DNA of 64,000 bases from Rutpela maculata (GCA_936432065.2 OW386291.2:17833821-17897820), one strand, 5' to 3'. Shown: positions 45,197 to 55,805, counted from the first letter of the stretch. Notes: generated by a model from the sequence alone, not told the origin. Numbers and translations: made by a program.

Positions 45197-45960
45197 TTAC
45201 TGTTCAAAAATCTTTAGAGACCTTAATATCCATCGGATCGGGATAATTTTTTTTAAATTAAATTTAATTAAATACCCTACACATCTGTAGAGGCAAATTT
45301 TTTCATCTCCTTGTACACCTGTACTTATTGACATGATATTCTCATCAATTAGAAACGCGGGATGTTTTAAAAGCCAACTCATAAACTTTTCGGTATCTGC
45401 GTTATCTCTGGATATGCGAGACGCCGTTGAATCTACATGTTGCTCTAGTGGCAAATGAAACATTACAAAAATCTCTAATTCCTTGAGAAACATCTAGAAG
45501 CACGGCATGGCTTAAATCCGTTTGGCAAGCACGCTGTCAGTGATTTCTCTTCCGTGTGTCAGCCCACCTGCACTCTTCATCGATCGCATAAGGTTTTGTT
45601 CTATGGTCATATCGGACCAAAGGCCAGACCAGAAATTTTCGGAGCACCTAATCGTAAAGTAACCTTGGGTTACAAATTTTTCATATCCCCACGGACTCAG
45701 TTTTGACTTCAGCTCAAACATGTCCTGTAAATTTAGGTGCGCTGATTCGGCATACAAAAAATGGCCACTAGCGTGAAAATATGGTTAGATTTTTTTGTAT
45801 ACATGTCAATGCATGCGCCAATCTCCTGTTCTTTCCGCTTGGATAAATAGCTTGACCAATGTCACCATATGGAAATACCGAACCCACAATTTTGCTGTTG
45901 GTCAGTTTTGCTTGAATGAAATTATAACAGGTAGAAGTGTAGGAAAGTATCGATATACAC
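45197..45960 (-). pseudogene. PIN-CXC family protein, N-terminal domain fragment
   Basis: Minus strand, from about 45900: AKLWVRYFHMVTLVKLFIQA, GDWRMH, YFHASGHFLYAESAHLNLQD, FTIRCSENFWSGLWSDMTIE and SMKSAGGLTHGREITDSVL. After a break come LPLEQHVDSTASRISRDNAD and the IMSISTGVQGD block. From memory of the family these motifs lie before the PIN-like part in full-length members, so this is the other half of the protein seen at 5319-6400. Stops occur after WRMH, before the PYFHASG segment and after VLAKRI (45512), and a frameshift lies near 45500. No nuclease or CXC part is found next to it. Confidence 0.65.
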
Positions 45961-46058
45961 CGTGGATGCGATACGAAGCTTGACTTCCCCCGTCTATAAT
46001 TCCAAAGATAGTAATACTACGTGTCTGAACCATTTCGATAGAAAATTTACTTATTTTT

Positions 46059-47076
46059 AGGACCCCGCACAAAATCAATTGAAAAAAATCCCGGTCGAAT
46101 TGGCTGAAAATTTGCAGAGTGATAGTTTTCAGCATGCTGATCAAAAGTCTTAATGGGTCTCCGGAGGTATGACTCAGTAATTCTGAATAATTTGCAGGGC
46201 AAAATCTGTAAAGAAACATTGTAAGTTTTTGTGATCGCTGAATCCAAATATAGGCTTCGCAAGACCCTGCTATCTAGAGGTCATTTCAAGGTCAAACCAA
46301 GAAGAAATAATTAGAAAAATCTGTAAAGAAGCATTGGTAGGTTTTTGGGTTACTGAATCCGAATATAGATTTTGCTCGATCCTGCAAAATCATCCAGAGG
46401 TCATTTCAAGGTCAAACCAAGAATAAAGGATATTATCATGAATCTACAACTAACTTCAACGTTTTATTGATATAAACTCTTTAAGACTCTATATGCACGC
46501 GCGCGCGCGCGCACACACACACACACACAAACATGAACCGATCTTGAAATTACACCTGGGTGAACTTGCAGGGTCAAGCGAAACACATATTTGGATTCAG
46601 CGACCTCAAAAACTTACACGTTTCTTTACAGATTTTTTGGATCATTTATTCTTGGTTCGACCTTGAAATTACCTCTGAATGATTTTACAGGATTAAGCAA
46701 AATCCATATTCAGATTCAGTGACCCCAAAAACCTACCCATGCTTTTTACAGATTTTTCTAATTATTTCTTCTTGGTTTGACCTTGAAATGACATCTAGGT
46801 GACCTTGCAGGGTCTTGCGAAACCCATATTCGGATTCAGCGACTCCAAAAATCCTAGTATACCCTCATCAAGTCTGGTGATACTATTTACAACAAATGTT
46901 GCCCTGCAAATAATTAATCAGAATTACTCCTAAAAGACCCACCTTTTGAGGCCCAATATCTCGGAAACTATACATAGCAGGTCTTTGGGCCCATTGAGAC
47001 TTTTGATCAGCATGCTGAAAACTACTACTCTGCAAAATTTCAGCCAATTCGACCGGGATTTTGTGCGGGGTCCTTT
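46059..47076. repeat. Large foldback with tandem repeats in both arms
   Basis: GGACCCCGCACAAAATC at 46059 pairs with its RC ending 47076, and CAGCATGCTGATCAAAAGTC pairs with GACTTTTGATCAGCATGCTG. Each arm has ~130-bp direct units (ATCTGTAAAGAAGCATTGGTAGG.. and GGTCATTTCAAGGTCAAACC). The axis lies by the GC/CA repeat near 46500. Confidence 0.85.
46497..46529. repeat. (GC)n(CA)n microsatellite
   Basis: Alternating GCGCGC passing to CACACA at the centre of the foldback. It may favour Z-DNA. Confidence 0.9.
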
Positions 47077-47418
47077 GATAACTATCTTTTTTTAGGTAGG
47101 ATCGTTTTGGCAAAAACTGATTTTCAAGTGATATTTCCCCAAAATGGGGGTGGGGTGGGCGAGGGGTAAAAGTTAGTATATTATCTAAAACAGGTCTATA
47201 ATGAACTGATTCTAATAATAAAATCTTTTGCTCGATTTAAAACGGTATTTATCCTGAACTCCCTGACGCCTGCCCTAATTATATTATAATACAAATTAGT
47301 AAAAAACGAAATAAAGAAACTCCACAAACCTTCAACAATGACGTTCTATATTTGACAGTAACTAGCTTCGTTGATTTTCTATAAAGAAAGTAGGTATCTA
47401 AATTGCCTCAAATAATTA

Positions 47419-47778
47419 CTTCCACAACCACATAGTAAAGTATTGTAATGATTGATTTTTTTTTTGTTCAGATAGGCTTAGAAAAAACATCATGTCGAGA
47501 TTTTAAGTTTGAAAAAAATGTGTCTGACTGTCAATCTGTCTGTAACCTTGTTTGTGCGCACGATTACTCAGAAACGGTTTATGGTATTGATTAGAAATTT
47601 GGTACATCTATGTATTGTTGAAGGGTTTAGGGGTAAATGGAAGTATCATGGTAAAGCAAGCAAATAAGAGTCCATAAAATTGGGATTTAGAGTATGTACG
47701 GGAAGTCAAGGTCTCAAAACTTCTTTGGAATCAGCCACTGCCACCACTCATACCATCGATGTGGTATGCAACATCTAT
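47419..47778 (+). repeat. TTCCAC-family repeat, decayed (copy J)
   Basis: ATTACTTCCACAACCACATAG through GTGCGCACGATTACTCAGAAACGG to AAGTCAAGGTCTCAAAACTTC. Many small deletions. Confidence 0.75.
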
Positions 47779-47780
47779 TA

Positions 47781-48496
47781 GTACGGGAGACAGCGTTGAT
47801 TTGAACAAGTCATTTCATACCGACTGAAAATCATAACAATAATAGTTTTCCCCTAATACATCAGCAATCTGAACGTCAGCTACTCTGACAGCGGTGGAGC
47901 TAATGGTGAGAGCATGTTAAAGTTGTTAAAAAAATCGTTTTCCATCGGTTTCTTCGAATATCTTGAAATCTATAAGTTCTATGGAAAACAACAAAGAGAA
48001 ACAAAATGTTCGTTATGAGCTGTACCATAAAAGTACATACTATAATTCATTCCAATTGTTATTATTATTTAAAAGAAATAAAATAAATAAATCACCAAGT
48101 ATGTCTACATGTTATATTATGTTCTTACAAACCAGGCCTCAGTCTCTAGATAGCGGAGTGAGTAAGACGACTGATATTATTTTTTGAGGGTACGGACGTC
48201 TCGGGTTCAAATCCTGCTCGCGAAATATATATTTTTTTTTTGTATCAGTGATATTAAAAGTTCTACAAAGCTGTATATATGAACATAAGGGTAGTTGTTC
48301 AAGTTAGGTTGGTTTTTCGAGTATGAAAATACTCGTAGCAATTTTTTTTTCAACTTTAACATGCTGTCACCTCTAGCTCCACCGCGGGTGCGGCGACTGA
48401 CGCTCATTTTGCTGATTATTGAATATTAATCAACTGATAAAAATGAAATTTATTCGGTATAAAAATCCTCGAAAAAAACAGCGCTGTCTCCCGTAC
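47781..48496. mobile_element. TIR element with GTACGGGAGACAGCG ends and tRNA-like interior
   Basis: 716 bp between GTACGGGAGACAGCG (47781) and CGCTGTCTCCCGTAC (to 48496), flanked by TA on each side. Arms of ~150 bp also match, for example GCGGTGGAGCTA and AGCATGTTAAAG at about 47890 and 48360. The middle carries a tRNA-like stretch. No transposase. Confidence 0.85.
48132..48222 (+). ncRNA. tRNA-like (SINE-type) segment
   Basis: CTCGGGTTCAAATCCTGCTCG contains a near-perfect B box (GGTTCAAATCC). TAGCGGAGTGAGTAAGACG, 45 bp earlier, is A-box-like. No clean acceptor stem is seen, so it is probably a pol-III promoter relic rather than a tRNA gene. Confidence 0.45.
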
Positions 48497-48509
48497 TATA
48501 TAGACAGAC

Positions 48510-48632
48510 ATATTTTCTTTCCTTCAAACTAAGGAGCTCGATGTTTCATGACATTCTAAGCCTATTTGAACAAAAAGAAATTACAATTTTTTTTACCGTT
48601 ACTACTCGCGTTACTATACTTCCACTCGGATA
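48510..48632 (-). repeat. TTCCAC-family repeat end (copy K)
   Basis: AGCTCGATGTTTCATGACATTCTAAGCC to TTACTATACTTCCACTCGGAT, in the orientation opposite to copy J across the TIR element. Confidence 0.75.
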
Positions 48633-48639
48633 CCTGAAT

Positions 48640-49680
48640 CTTAAAGGTTGACTAGTATAGACCAATAGTTGTAAAAAGAAAACTTTTAAATGGTCAGAAT
48701 TTATTCTTATTAATACAATAAGAAAAAATTGACCATTCGCCCGTTGGTATTATCGTGAAAGCAACTTTATCTCTACTGCACCCTTCAAAAGAAACCATAT
48801 CTAATAAAATATAAAAAAAAATTAAGAAGCTTTATTTACAATTTGTCACTTTATACGTTACGTATGTTTACTATATTTTAAACGAACAAGAAAAGAAAAT
48901 TATGATGTTAATACGTGTTTGTTGTGTTAGTTTATAATATAGTGTAATTACAAAGAGTAGAATCACTAATATACATAGCTATTAAACAAGAGAAATACCA
49001 GGTAAACAATAGAAACTATAAAATAATATAAAAATTCATTCACACATAAATACACGAGTACATTTACATTTTCACATAGACATTGCACGATATAATATAC
49101 TAAAAATCTACAGAAGCGGCAAGTGAAATATGACATCAAATATAATAATTATTACCTTGGTACATGTTTTAACATTTCATAGAAAAGACTTCACAGAATT
49201 ATAAATGGTGAAGGAGTATATTATATTTTGCTTAACAATGAATACATACATTTGGGTACACACATATACAATTATACAACATATATAAATACATTCATAC
49301 ACAGAGATACCTATTTTTATAGGTTTTCAGTAATAATGGAGGACAAGAACAGTTATACTTTTTAAGTCTGCCATATCATAGTATTTATTTCCTTGGGCAA
49401 CAAGTACACAAATTTTCTGAGATTTTTTTTGAAGGAAAGTCGTTTAAAAGTGTGATTTATATTATAATAATGTATACCAAAGTGGCAGTCCCATTATTTA
49501 AATCGAATAATTTTTATATTAATTAAAATGTGAAAATGACTAATTTTAATTTATAGTGAACTTCCAGTAATAAAAAATTAACAAAAATAAAAATAGAAAC
49601 ACCTTATAATAATTGAGCACAATAAATACCTACACTTTTAGAATAACATTAACAACGTCTATAGTATAAACAATAGGTAG
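48640..49680. other. 3' flank of paralogue 2
   Basis: AT-rich and unique within the window as far as I can see. No coding feature. Confidence 0.4.
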
Positions 49681-49687
49681 AAACTAA

Positions 49688-50230
49688 CTAAACTCTTTTA
49701 AAAACAAACGTTTTAGGATCGTAAGTATAAATAGGTTCCCTAATTGGCTGAACATTTTCATACATCAACTTAGCACTAAACGCCATGTTTTGTACATCAT
49801 CGTTTGTTGTGTAGGTAACTTTTTGAAGAGCACCATTTGGATGATAGATGTAATAAATTCCTTCCTCTTTAGCCTCAGATTCAGCTTCAGATAATTTTTC
49901 ACTTTGTGGTGATTTTCTAACCGACTTTGGTTGTTCAGATCTAGATTCTTTAGGTATTTCGGTTGTCACTTCGGTATTATTTCTCGATTCATCTTCAAAT
50001 TTCTCTTCGTTTGGGTTGAACTGCTCTTGTAGTGGACTGCCACCAGCTTGAGGAATATTTTGAAGTCTACTTAGAAGTAGGAAATGTGCTCCTAAAGGTC
50101 TATATTGAATTGGTTGAGATGGTACAACTTCAATTTGTTGATATTCTCTTGAAAATCGGGAGTTAATTCTTGGGGGTTCTGCAACCACAGTCACTATAAG
50201 CAAAGCAGAAACACTAATGATGGTAAACAT
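49688..50230 (-). CDS. Secreted protein with GIYYIYHP module (paralogue 2)
   Basis: 180 residues in one exon. Signal peptide at 1-17 (MFTIISVSALLIVTVVAEPP, cut before EPP). The middle is rich in Gln/Pro/Ser and then highly charged (about residues 75-120, EEKFEDESRNNT... SEKLSEAESEAKEE), unlike the YGPP repeats of the other two. The C-terminal module at about 122-180 is GIYYIYHPNGALQKVTYTTN, DDVQNMAFSAKLMYENV, and a PIREPIYTYDPKTFVFKRV end. It aligns end to end without gaps with the genes at 8000 and 54571. Likely an extracellular or cuticular protein. TATA box at 50273-50284. Single-exon structure and charge-rich middle set it apart from RR-type cuticle proteins. Confidence 0.85.
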   Translation of the reverse strand: MFTIISVSALLIVTVVAEPPRINSRFSREYQQIEVVPSQPIQYRPLGAHFLLLSRLQNIPQAGGSPLQEQFNPNEEKFEDESRNNTEVTTEIPKESRSEQPKSVRKSPQSEKLSEAESEAKEEGIYYIYHPNGALQKVTYTTNDDVQNMAFSAKLMYENVQPIREPIYTYDPKTFVFKRV

Positions 50231-50272
50231 TTTGCTGTGATATTACACACTGTAAATTTTCTGCTTACGATT

Positions 50273-50284
50273 ATTTATTTATAT
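50273..50284 (-). promoter_or_regulatory. TATA box of paralogue 2
   Basis: GGTATATAAATAAATA on the minus strand, ~45 bp before the ATG. A strong match to the TATA consensus. Confidence 0.6.
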
Positions 50285-50289
50285 ACCTC

Positions 50290-51095
50290 TTTAGACAATA
50301 GTATTTGCAATCAATGATTACAATGACCTAAAAAATGATGTTATTAAGTTATTACAAATTTCATTCAAATCATGTTTCACTAGACAAGGCTCGTACGTTT
50401 TTACTGAAGGAATGCTGTTAATATCCTTATTAGCATACAGTACAGAACTGAAATTGCCATTTATAATGTGTTAATTTTAGTTACATTCGAACATATTAGT
50501 AGTATAGACATGCAAACGGTTTATAATAATTAACTAATCCGAAAATTTTAAATAAACATGGACCTTAAATTAATGATTAGCATGTTTTTTTCAAACACAA
50601 GAATTTCTGTAAGACTGTAGATGATTACAAAAATGTTTGTCCGATTATAATATACTTACTTGATAATTAAATAGGTATAATAATACTGATTAAGATACCA
50701 TTTTCGTCACAATTTTACGCAGTATATTGCGTACCGTATACACAAAAGTAAGAATAATATCTAAAATATTGAGTAAACATGTATAACTTGTTTAGCTTAT
50801 GTCGTTTATATTTTATTTTGGAACTAAAAATAAACCGTGGTAACATTCAAATTTGTAATTTTTTCTAGCTTCATTTCTAGAAGGGTTTACTTGTCACTTT
50901 ACGAAAATATTGTTCTTATCAAAAACTCGTATTCTTATCTTCTACTCTCCGAAAATGTACTTTAATTAGAGTTAATTCAAACAGTGTAATTACTGCTTTA
51001 CCTCACGTAATAATAAAATAAATTATTGGAACACAATTTGAAATCATTATTATTCTCATTTCTGATTTTTGATAAATCTATCGGGTCAATTACTT
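50290..51095. other. 5' flank of paralogue 2
   Basis: AT-rich, no gene. Possible enhancer region, but nothing specific is recognised. Confidence 0.4.
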
Positions 51096-51097
51096 CC

Positions 51098-51470
51098 ACA
51101 TCCAGTGGAAGTATAGTAACGACAAAATTTTTTTTAAAATTTTTATTGCTCAGATAGGCTTAGAATGTCATGAAATGTCGAGATTTTAAGCTTGAGCGAA
51201 AAGAAAATTTCTGTCTGTTTGTCACTTTTTTTGTGCGCACGATTACTCTGGAACCGTTTAAGTTATTGACTTGAAACTTGGTACACGTATGTATTTTAAG
51301 GAGATTTGGAACTAGATTATATTTTCATCTTATTCCGTTGAAGGGTTGGGGGGTAAATTGTGGTAAATGGAGGTAAATAGGTAAATCAAGAAGGTAAGAA
51401 TCCATAAAATTGACATTTAGTAGGTATGTATAAATGAAGTTAAGGCCTCAGAAATTTTTTTGGCATTTGA
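51098..51470 (+). repeat. TTCCAC-family repeat (copy L)
   Basis: TTCCACATCCAGTGGAAGTATAGTAACG to AAGGCCTCAGAAATTTTTTTGGCATT. The GACA tract is reduced to one or two units. It passes directly into a minisatellite. Confidence 0.85.
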
Positions 51471-51827
51471 GGCCCAGGGCCAGGATGCGCAGTGGGTTAC
51501 TTTAAGTAGTATGGATGCGCAGTGGCTTTCCTCGAGTACAATGGATGCGCAGTGAGTTACCACGAGTAGTATGGATGCGCAGTGGCTTTTTTCGAGTACT
51601 ATAGATGCGCAGTAGGTTACATCAAGTGGTATGGATGCGCAGTGGGTTTCCTCGAGTGAAATGGATGCGCAGTGGGTTACTTCAAGAAGTATGAATGCGC
51701 AGTGGCTTTCCTCGAGTAAATTGGATGCACAGTGGGTTTCCTTGAGTAGTGTGGATGCGTAGTAGGTTTCCTCGGAGAAAATTCTTGAAGTAGAGGCTTT
51801 ACTTCTATCGTGTAGTTTACGGCACAC
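51417..51827 (-). CDS. Decapeptide-repeat open frame over a 30-bp minisatellite
   Basis: 136-codon minus-strand frame. Residues ~20-110 are about nine to ten units close to [EK](E)(S/T)HCASI(L/V)L, encoded by a 30-bp tandem repeat with core GGATGCGCAGTGG. Because 30 is a multiple of three, any frame open in one unit stays open in all. The nucleotide repeats diverge by 10-25%, yet no stop arises on this strand. No signal peptide, and no known domain. The end of the frame lies in the TTCCAC copy, so a genuine protein is doubtful. I record it because a repeat with constant Cys and His could be a novel peptide. Confidence 0.25.
   Translation of the reverse strand: MCRKLHDRSKASTSRIFSEETYYASTLLKETHCASNLLEESHCAFILLEVTHCASISLEETHCASIPLDVTYCASIVLEKSHCASILLVVTHCASIVLEESHCASILLKVTHCASWPWASNAKKISEALTSFIHTY
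51480..51780. repeat. 30-bp minisatellite (TATGGATGCGCAGTGGGTTTCCTCGAGTAG-type)
   Basis: Ten units with alternating variants (GGGTTAC..AAGTAG and GGCTTTCCTCGAGTA), so the higher-order period may be 60 bp. Confidence 0.95.
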
Positions 51828-51954
51828 AACGATCTTTTTTTAAAAATAATATTATTAATTAAATTGTGGTCTCTAAAATAGATTAAATCTATCTATCGTT
51901 TAAAATGTATATCGTAAATGTTTTATATTACTATGTTTATTATGCAATTTTGAG

Positions 51955-52225
51955 CATAAAGTCGAATACTGCCGGAAATGATAAAATAACGCTAAACATG
52001 TTAAAATTATGTATGTCAACAATTTTGAAGCATATCAGCCATATTGTAAACTGCTGTCCCTATAGAATGGGAAGATGCAATTATTTGTCCAGTACCAAAA
52101 ATGCATCCGTGGAATATCTGCGGCCTATCAGCTTGTTGTCGGTTCTTTCCAAAATACTAGAAAGAATAGTTCACGATCAAGTTGCCACATATCTATTACT
52201 GCGTAACTTATATTGCAGTTTTTTA
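51955..52225 (+). pseudogene. Non-LTR reverse transcriptase fragment (fingers)
   Basis: KSNTAGNDKITLNMLKLCMS equals the 'K..AG.D.I...MLK.C' start of the LINE RT fingers, and YLRPISLLSVLSKILERIVH the 'RPISLLS.LSKI.E' motif. Between them ~15 residues are scrambled by a frameshift. No catalytic YADD remains. The clade is jockey/CR1-like at best. It ends at the TTCCAC copy at 52228. Confidence 0.7.
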
Positions 52226-52227
52226 GT

Positions 52228-53302
52228 TTTACTTCCACATTCAGTGGAAGTACACTAATGGCACCTAGAAATCTTGGGTCGATCCCTGTAATAAGATAGA
52301 GAGAAATATAAATAGCAAAATAATGTACGTGAAAGAAAGCGATATATTAGCATTGACGCCAGGCACTTCAGCATGTTAAAAGAGTTCCGCCGATGACTAA
52401 AAGTAGCTAAAGAGAAACAACAACAACAGCATAGGTTAAATCTGTCTCTTTTCAGCATATTATTTGTCTATTTCTCTTCTCTTCTGCCTTACATTGGCAT
52501 CGACTCAATATTTTAAAATGCCACTACTGTGTAGTAACAACCAAAGAATTTTTAAAAATTTTTATTATTCAAATAGGCTTAGAATGTCATGAAACGTCGA
52601 TTTTAAATTTGAGCGAAAAAAATTTCTGTCGGTCTGTCGGTCTGTCTGTAACTTTTTTGTGCGCACGGTTACTCTAGAACCGTTTGAGATATTGACTTGA
52701 AATTTGGTACACATATGTACTTTAACGAGATCTAGAACTAGATTATATTTTGATCTTGTTCCGTCGAAGGGTTGGGGGGTAAATTGGGGTAAATGGTGGT
52801 AAATAGGTAAATCAAGCAGGTAAGAGTCCATGAAATTCGTATTTAATATATATAAGAGAAACTAAGGCCTCAAAAAATTTTTTGGCATTAGCCACCTCCT
52901 TTACCACCCCCACCTCTTTATTAAAGGGGATGAAAAAAAATGTGATTTAGTGTGTATACAAGAACCAAAAACCTCAAAATATTTTTTACTTCATCCGCTT
53001 CCACTACCACCACCCCTACCCCACTACCGATGTGGGGTATCGTTTTAAGGGTTTTTTGGGTAGAGGATTTCAAATATTATATTATTAAATTCCATAAAGA
53101 ATTATTTTTTAATTGCTTCCACATCCACCCCAGTACCGATGTGGGATATCGTTTTATGGGTTTTGGGGTAGACGATTTCAAATATGATATTATTAAAGTT
53201 CCATAAGCAATTATTTCCATATGCAAATTTTTTTCGTTGTGAGAGACTTGGATAACATATCTAGATGTGGAAGTAGTGATTCCTTGGGCAGCGGTTTTAT
53301 TT
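52228..53302 (+). repeat. TTCCAC-family repeat (copy N), split by a MITE
   Basis: Left end 52228-52252, then the MITE at 52253-52531, then 52532-53302 with all landmarks through GATGTGGAAGTAGTGATTCCTTGGGCAGCGGTTTTA. The region ATGTGGGATATCG..TTCCATAA appears twice (53030-53100 and 53140-53205), a local tandem duplication. Confidence 0.85.
52253..52531. repeat. 279-bp MITE, TA-flanked, in copy N
   Basis: Ends CACTAATGGCA and TGCCACTACTGTG, with TA on both sides (52251-52252, 52532-52533). Removing it restores the family sequence GGAAGTA-GTAACAAC. Confidence 0.7.
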
Positions 53303-53309
53303 GAGCGAA

Positions 53310-53825
53310 CATCGTCAATCACGTCAGGTGTTCCTAATGGTCCATCCTTGGTCTTTTTTGTTTCTTATACAGTGTGACCCATTTGTTGTGGAGTGGCCCT
53401 GTAAAATCTCTATTTATTGCGCGATTTGAACTTTTTTTTTTAATTTTAGAACTTGTTGAACTGAATTTTTTGAGCAAAAAGCGTCCGTTCTTACCAAGTT
53501 CAAGGCCTGCTAGAATCAGTTTTTAGGAGTAAAATTTTAATAATCCATATAAGCGACTTTTTTGGATTTCAGATGCACCATCTTTTATAACGGTTCTGTA
53601 CCAATTTTTGTCGAAAAGTTTGAAGTAATAACGTTTTTGTAGACAATATTAAAAACGCATGATACATCATTTTCATAAATTTCTTCTAAAAATCAATTTA
53701 TCCCTGAGAAAGAAATTAAAATTAAATTAAATTCTAGTAACTTGGTGTTATTCTTATTCGTAGTTTTAACAAATCAAAAAAGAAATAAAAACTTATAACA
53801 AAACTGAAGCAAAACAAAACTAGAA
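53310..53825. other. Unassigned DNA
   Basis: A TATACAGTGTGACCCATTTG motif at 53371 looks like the end of a TA-type MITE. Otherwise no feature. Confidence 0.4.
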
Positions 53826-53829
53826 GGTT

Positions 53830-53962
53830 TCGTTCAATTTTGTTTCAGTTTATATATTTTTAGGCGTGAAACATTTTGTACTAAGCAGAGTATCAAAAAC
53901 CAGCCTCTGTCTGATTCATTTGATACAGAGGTATTTTTCGTTAAAAATATTTTTACAGAAAT
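53830..53962 (+). repeat. Penelope-like element terminal segment (isolated)
   Basis: TTTTGTTTCAGTTTATATATTTTTAGGYGTGARACATTTT, then AACCAGCCTCTGTCTGATYC. Repeats the 3' end of the element at 57785-57918 with about 85% identity. A solo fragment ~600 bp before paralogue 3. Confidence 0.75.
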
Positions 53963-54508
53963 TGGAAAAATAGAAAGTAAATAGCAAGAAAACACTTAGA
54001 GATAATGACACATGATATAAATGAATTGTGTCATATGTAAATAAAATGATTAAAAATTACCGCTTGGTGGTGTAGAGATCGTTATCCACTAACATACATT
54101 TTATATAATTTAAACATTTCAGAATTTAACTTGTATCATATTTCATTAATATGTGTTATACTAATATAACCAAACAACGATAGGTTTGAATGATATATTA
54201 TCGCACCATTACATTTACTGCAAATATAATTAGAGCAATGCAAACACATCATTTACAATTAGACTAAACTCATCTGCGACTTTTGTTTTTACTACAACTA
54301 ATTAAATAGTGACCATGTACCATTAACCATTTACAAAATTAATTTAATAATATTTATTACCTCATTTACAATTCACCAAATGACTCGTCCTTTACGTGAC
54401 TGAACTTTTCACTGACAGAACGCTGGTTGAAATGAATATTTAATAGCATAAGCCAAATCCAATGCCACTTAACTCTAAATTTGGTAATTAAACACTAAGT
54501 TCTAACAA

Positions 54509-54516
54509 TATAAATA
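54509..54516 (+). promoter_or_regulatory. TATA box of paralogue 3
   Basis: TATAAATA 62 bp before the ATG. TTAGACAGC about 30 bp further on could be the start region. Confidence 0.6.
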
Positions 54517-54570
54517 ATTAAATTAATAATAATAATTCATTCATTAGACAGCTATCGAGTAGTAATCAAT

Positions 54571-55218
54571 ATGAAATTAATATTATTAACTGTCTTCGCT
54601 TCTGCATTGGTAAATGCAGAACCTGCAAGATACAGTTCGAGTTATACGAGTGCAAAGGACAGCGATCCTGATTTCGAAATACAACAAGTAGAGGTGATTG
54701 AAGTGCCATGGCAGGGAGACTCTGAAGGTGCACCGCCAGGTAACTACGGGCCACCTCAACAGGAATACAGCCCTCCAAAGCAGGAATATGGACCTCCCCA
54801 GCAGGAATATGGACCTCCCCAGCAGGAATATGGGCCTCCCAAGCAGGAATATGGACCACCAAATTCCGTATATGGACCACCAAATCCCGTATATGGACCA
54901 CCAACTGAAGCAACAACCACGGAATTGGACTCGTCAACAACTACTGAATATCCTACAACTACAGAAATAAGCAGTAACAGTACTAATACTACTAATGTTC
55001 GATCTGCTAAGTTGAAACAAGATGATTTGTCTGAAAGAGGAGTATATTATATTTATCATCCTAGTGGAGTTTTGCAAAGAGTTGATTACACCACTAAAGA
55101 TGATGTGAGAAATATGGCTTATAGCGCTCAGTTGAAATATCAAAATGTAGAGCCAATTAATGAGCCGATCTACAGTTATGATCCTGTGACCTATCAGTTC
55201 CGAAGATTTAACAAATGA
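54571..55218 (+). CDS. Secreted YGPP-repeat protein, cuticle-like (paralogue 3)
   Basis: 215 residues, one exon. Signal peptide at 1-16 (MKLILLTVFASALVNA). Residues ~53-112 carry eight or nine [QK]xEYGPP / xVYGPP units, a proline- and tyrosine-rich repeat typical of extracellular structural proteins that may be cross-linked through Tyr. A Thr/Ser/Asn run follows (TTTELDSSTTTEYPTTTE and NSTNTTN), a likely glycosylated stretch. The C-terminal module at ~155-213 is GVYYIYHPSGVLQRVDYTTK, DDVRNMAYSAQLKYQNV, PINEPIYSYDPVTYQFRRF. It is most like paralogue 1 at 8000 (same YGPP and Thr design). AATAAA lies 84 bp after the stop. Probably made in epidermis, inferred from composition only. Confidence 0.9.
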   Translation: MKLILLTVFASALVNAEPARYSSSYTSAKDSDPDFEIQQVEVIEVPWQGDSEGAPPGNYGPPQQEYSPPKQEYGPPQQEYGPPQQEYGPPKQEYGPPNSVYGPPNPVYGPPTEATTTELDSSTTTEYPTTTEISSNSTNTTNVRSAKLKQDDLSERGVYYIYHPSGVLQRVDYTTKDDVRNMAYSAQLKYQNVEPINEPIYSYDPVTYQFRRFNK

Positions 55219-55301
55219 TAACAGAAATGGAGTATATTCGACAGTATTATTTACTATGTATTTGTTATTTATTTATATAGGTCGTATTATAAATCGTAAT
55301 C

Positions 55302-55307
55302 AATAAA
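55302..55307 (+). terminator. Polyadenylation signal of paralogue 3
   Basis: AATAAA in CAATAAATATAATG, 84 bp after the TGA. Confidence 0.6.
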
Positions 55308-55721
55308 TATAATGTCATAAAAACCGTTTCTAAAGTCACTCCATGAAAATCCAAGATTATCTGTTATAGTCCAGTAACCTCGTCATAAAAAAAAGGTTAC
55401 CTGACGTTAAATCAGGCATCTATGCTTTTTTAATATGTTGTATAGGATTAAAACTAATGTTAAATCCAAGTTTACGACCTCGGCAGACCTCCGAGTCTTG
55501 GTCAAAAATCCAAAAACTGCGAGATATTTTTTTTCGATTTTGACACCTAAGACCTACTTTTTTGATAAAAATAATTTAGTATTTTTTAAAAGTAGACTAA
55601 ATTTGCTATAAATTGGTACCAGGGCGGACTCTCAGCGCTAGATCAAATAGTATCAGAGATACAGCTGTTCAAAGTCTTGCAAAATTTTAATTTTTCGACA
55701 TTTTTAACAATTTTTAGCTTA

Positions 55722-55805
55722 AGAACCTGACAAAGAATTTAAGATTTTTAATAAAAATTTGGAGATATTACTGAATTTGAGGTTTATGTATTTTTGGTAA
55801 ACCAT
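55722..55805 (-). pseudogene. Inverted 5' fragment of the Penelope-like element
   Basis: Minus strand: VYQKYINLKFSNISKFLLKI, then LNSLSGS. This is a part of the RT fingers also present at 56200-56325 (+), but with the 'PLRPIVSSMNSP' residues deleted. It abuts the plus-strand element at 55806. Confidence 0.85.

Noticed and set aside
54566..55143. Minus-strand and +2 frames (HIPAG.. and LPSRNMD.. repeats) over paralogue 3
   Set aside because: Antisense or shifted readings of the YGPP repeat codons.
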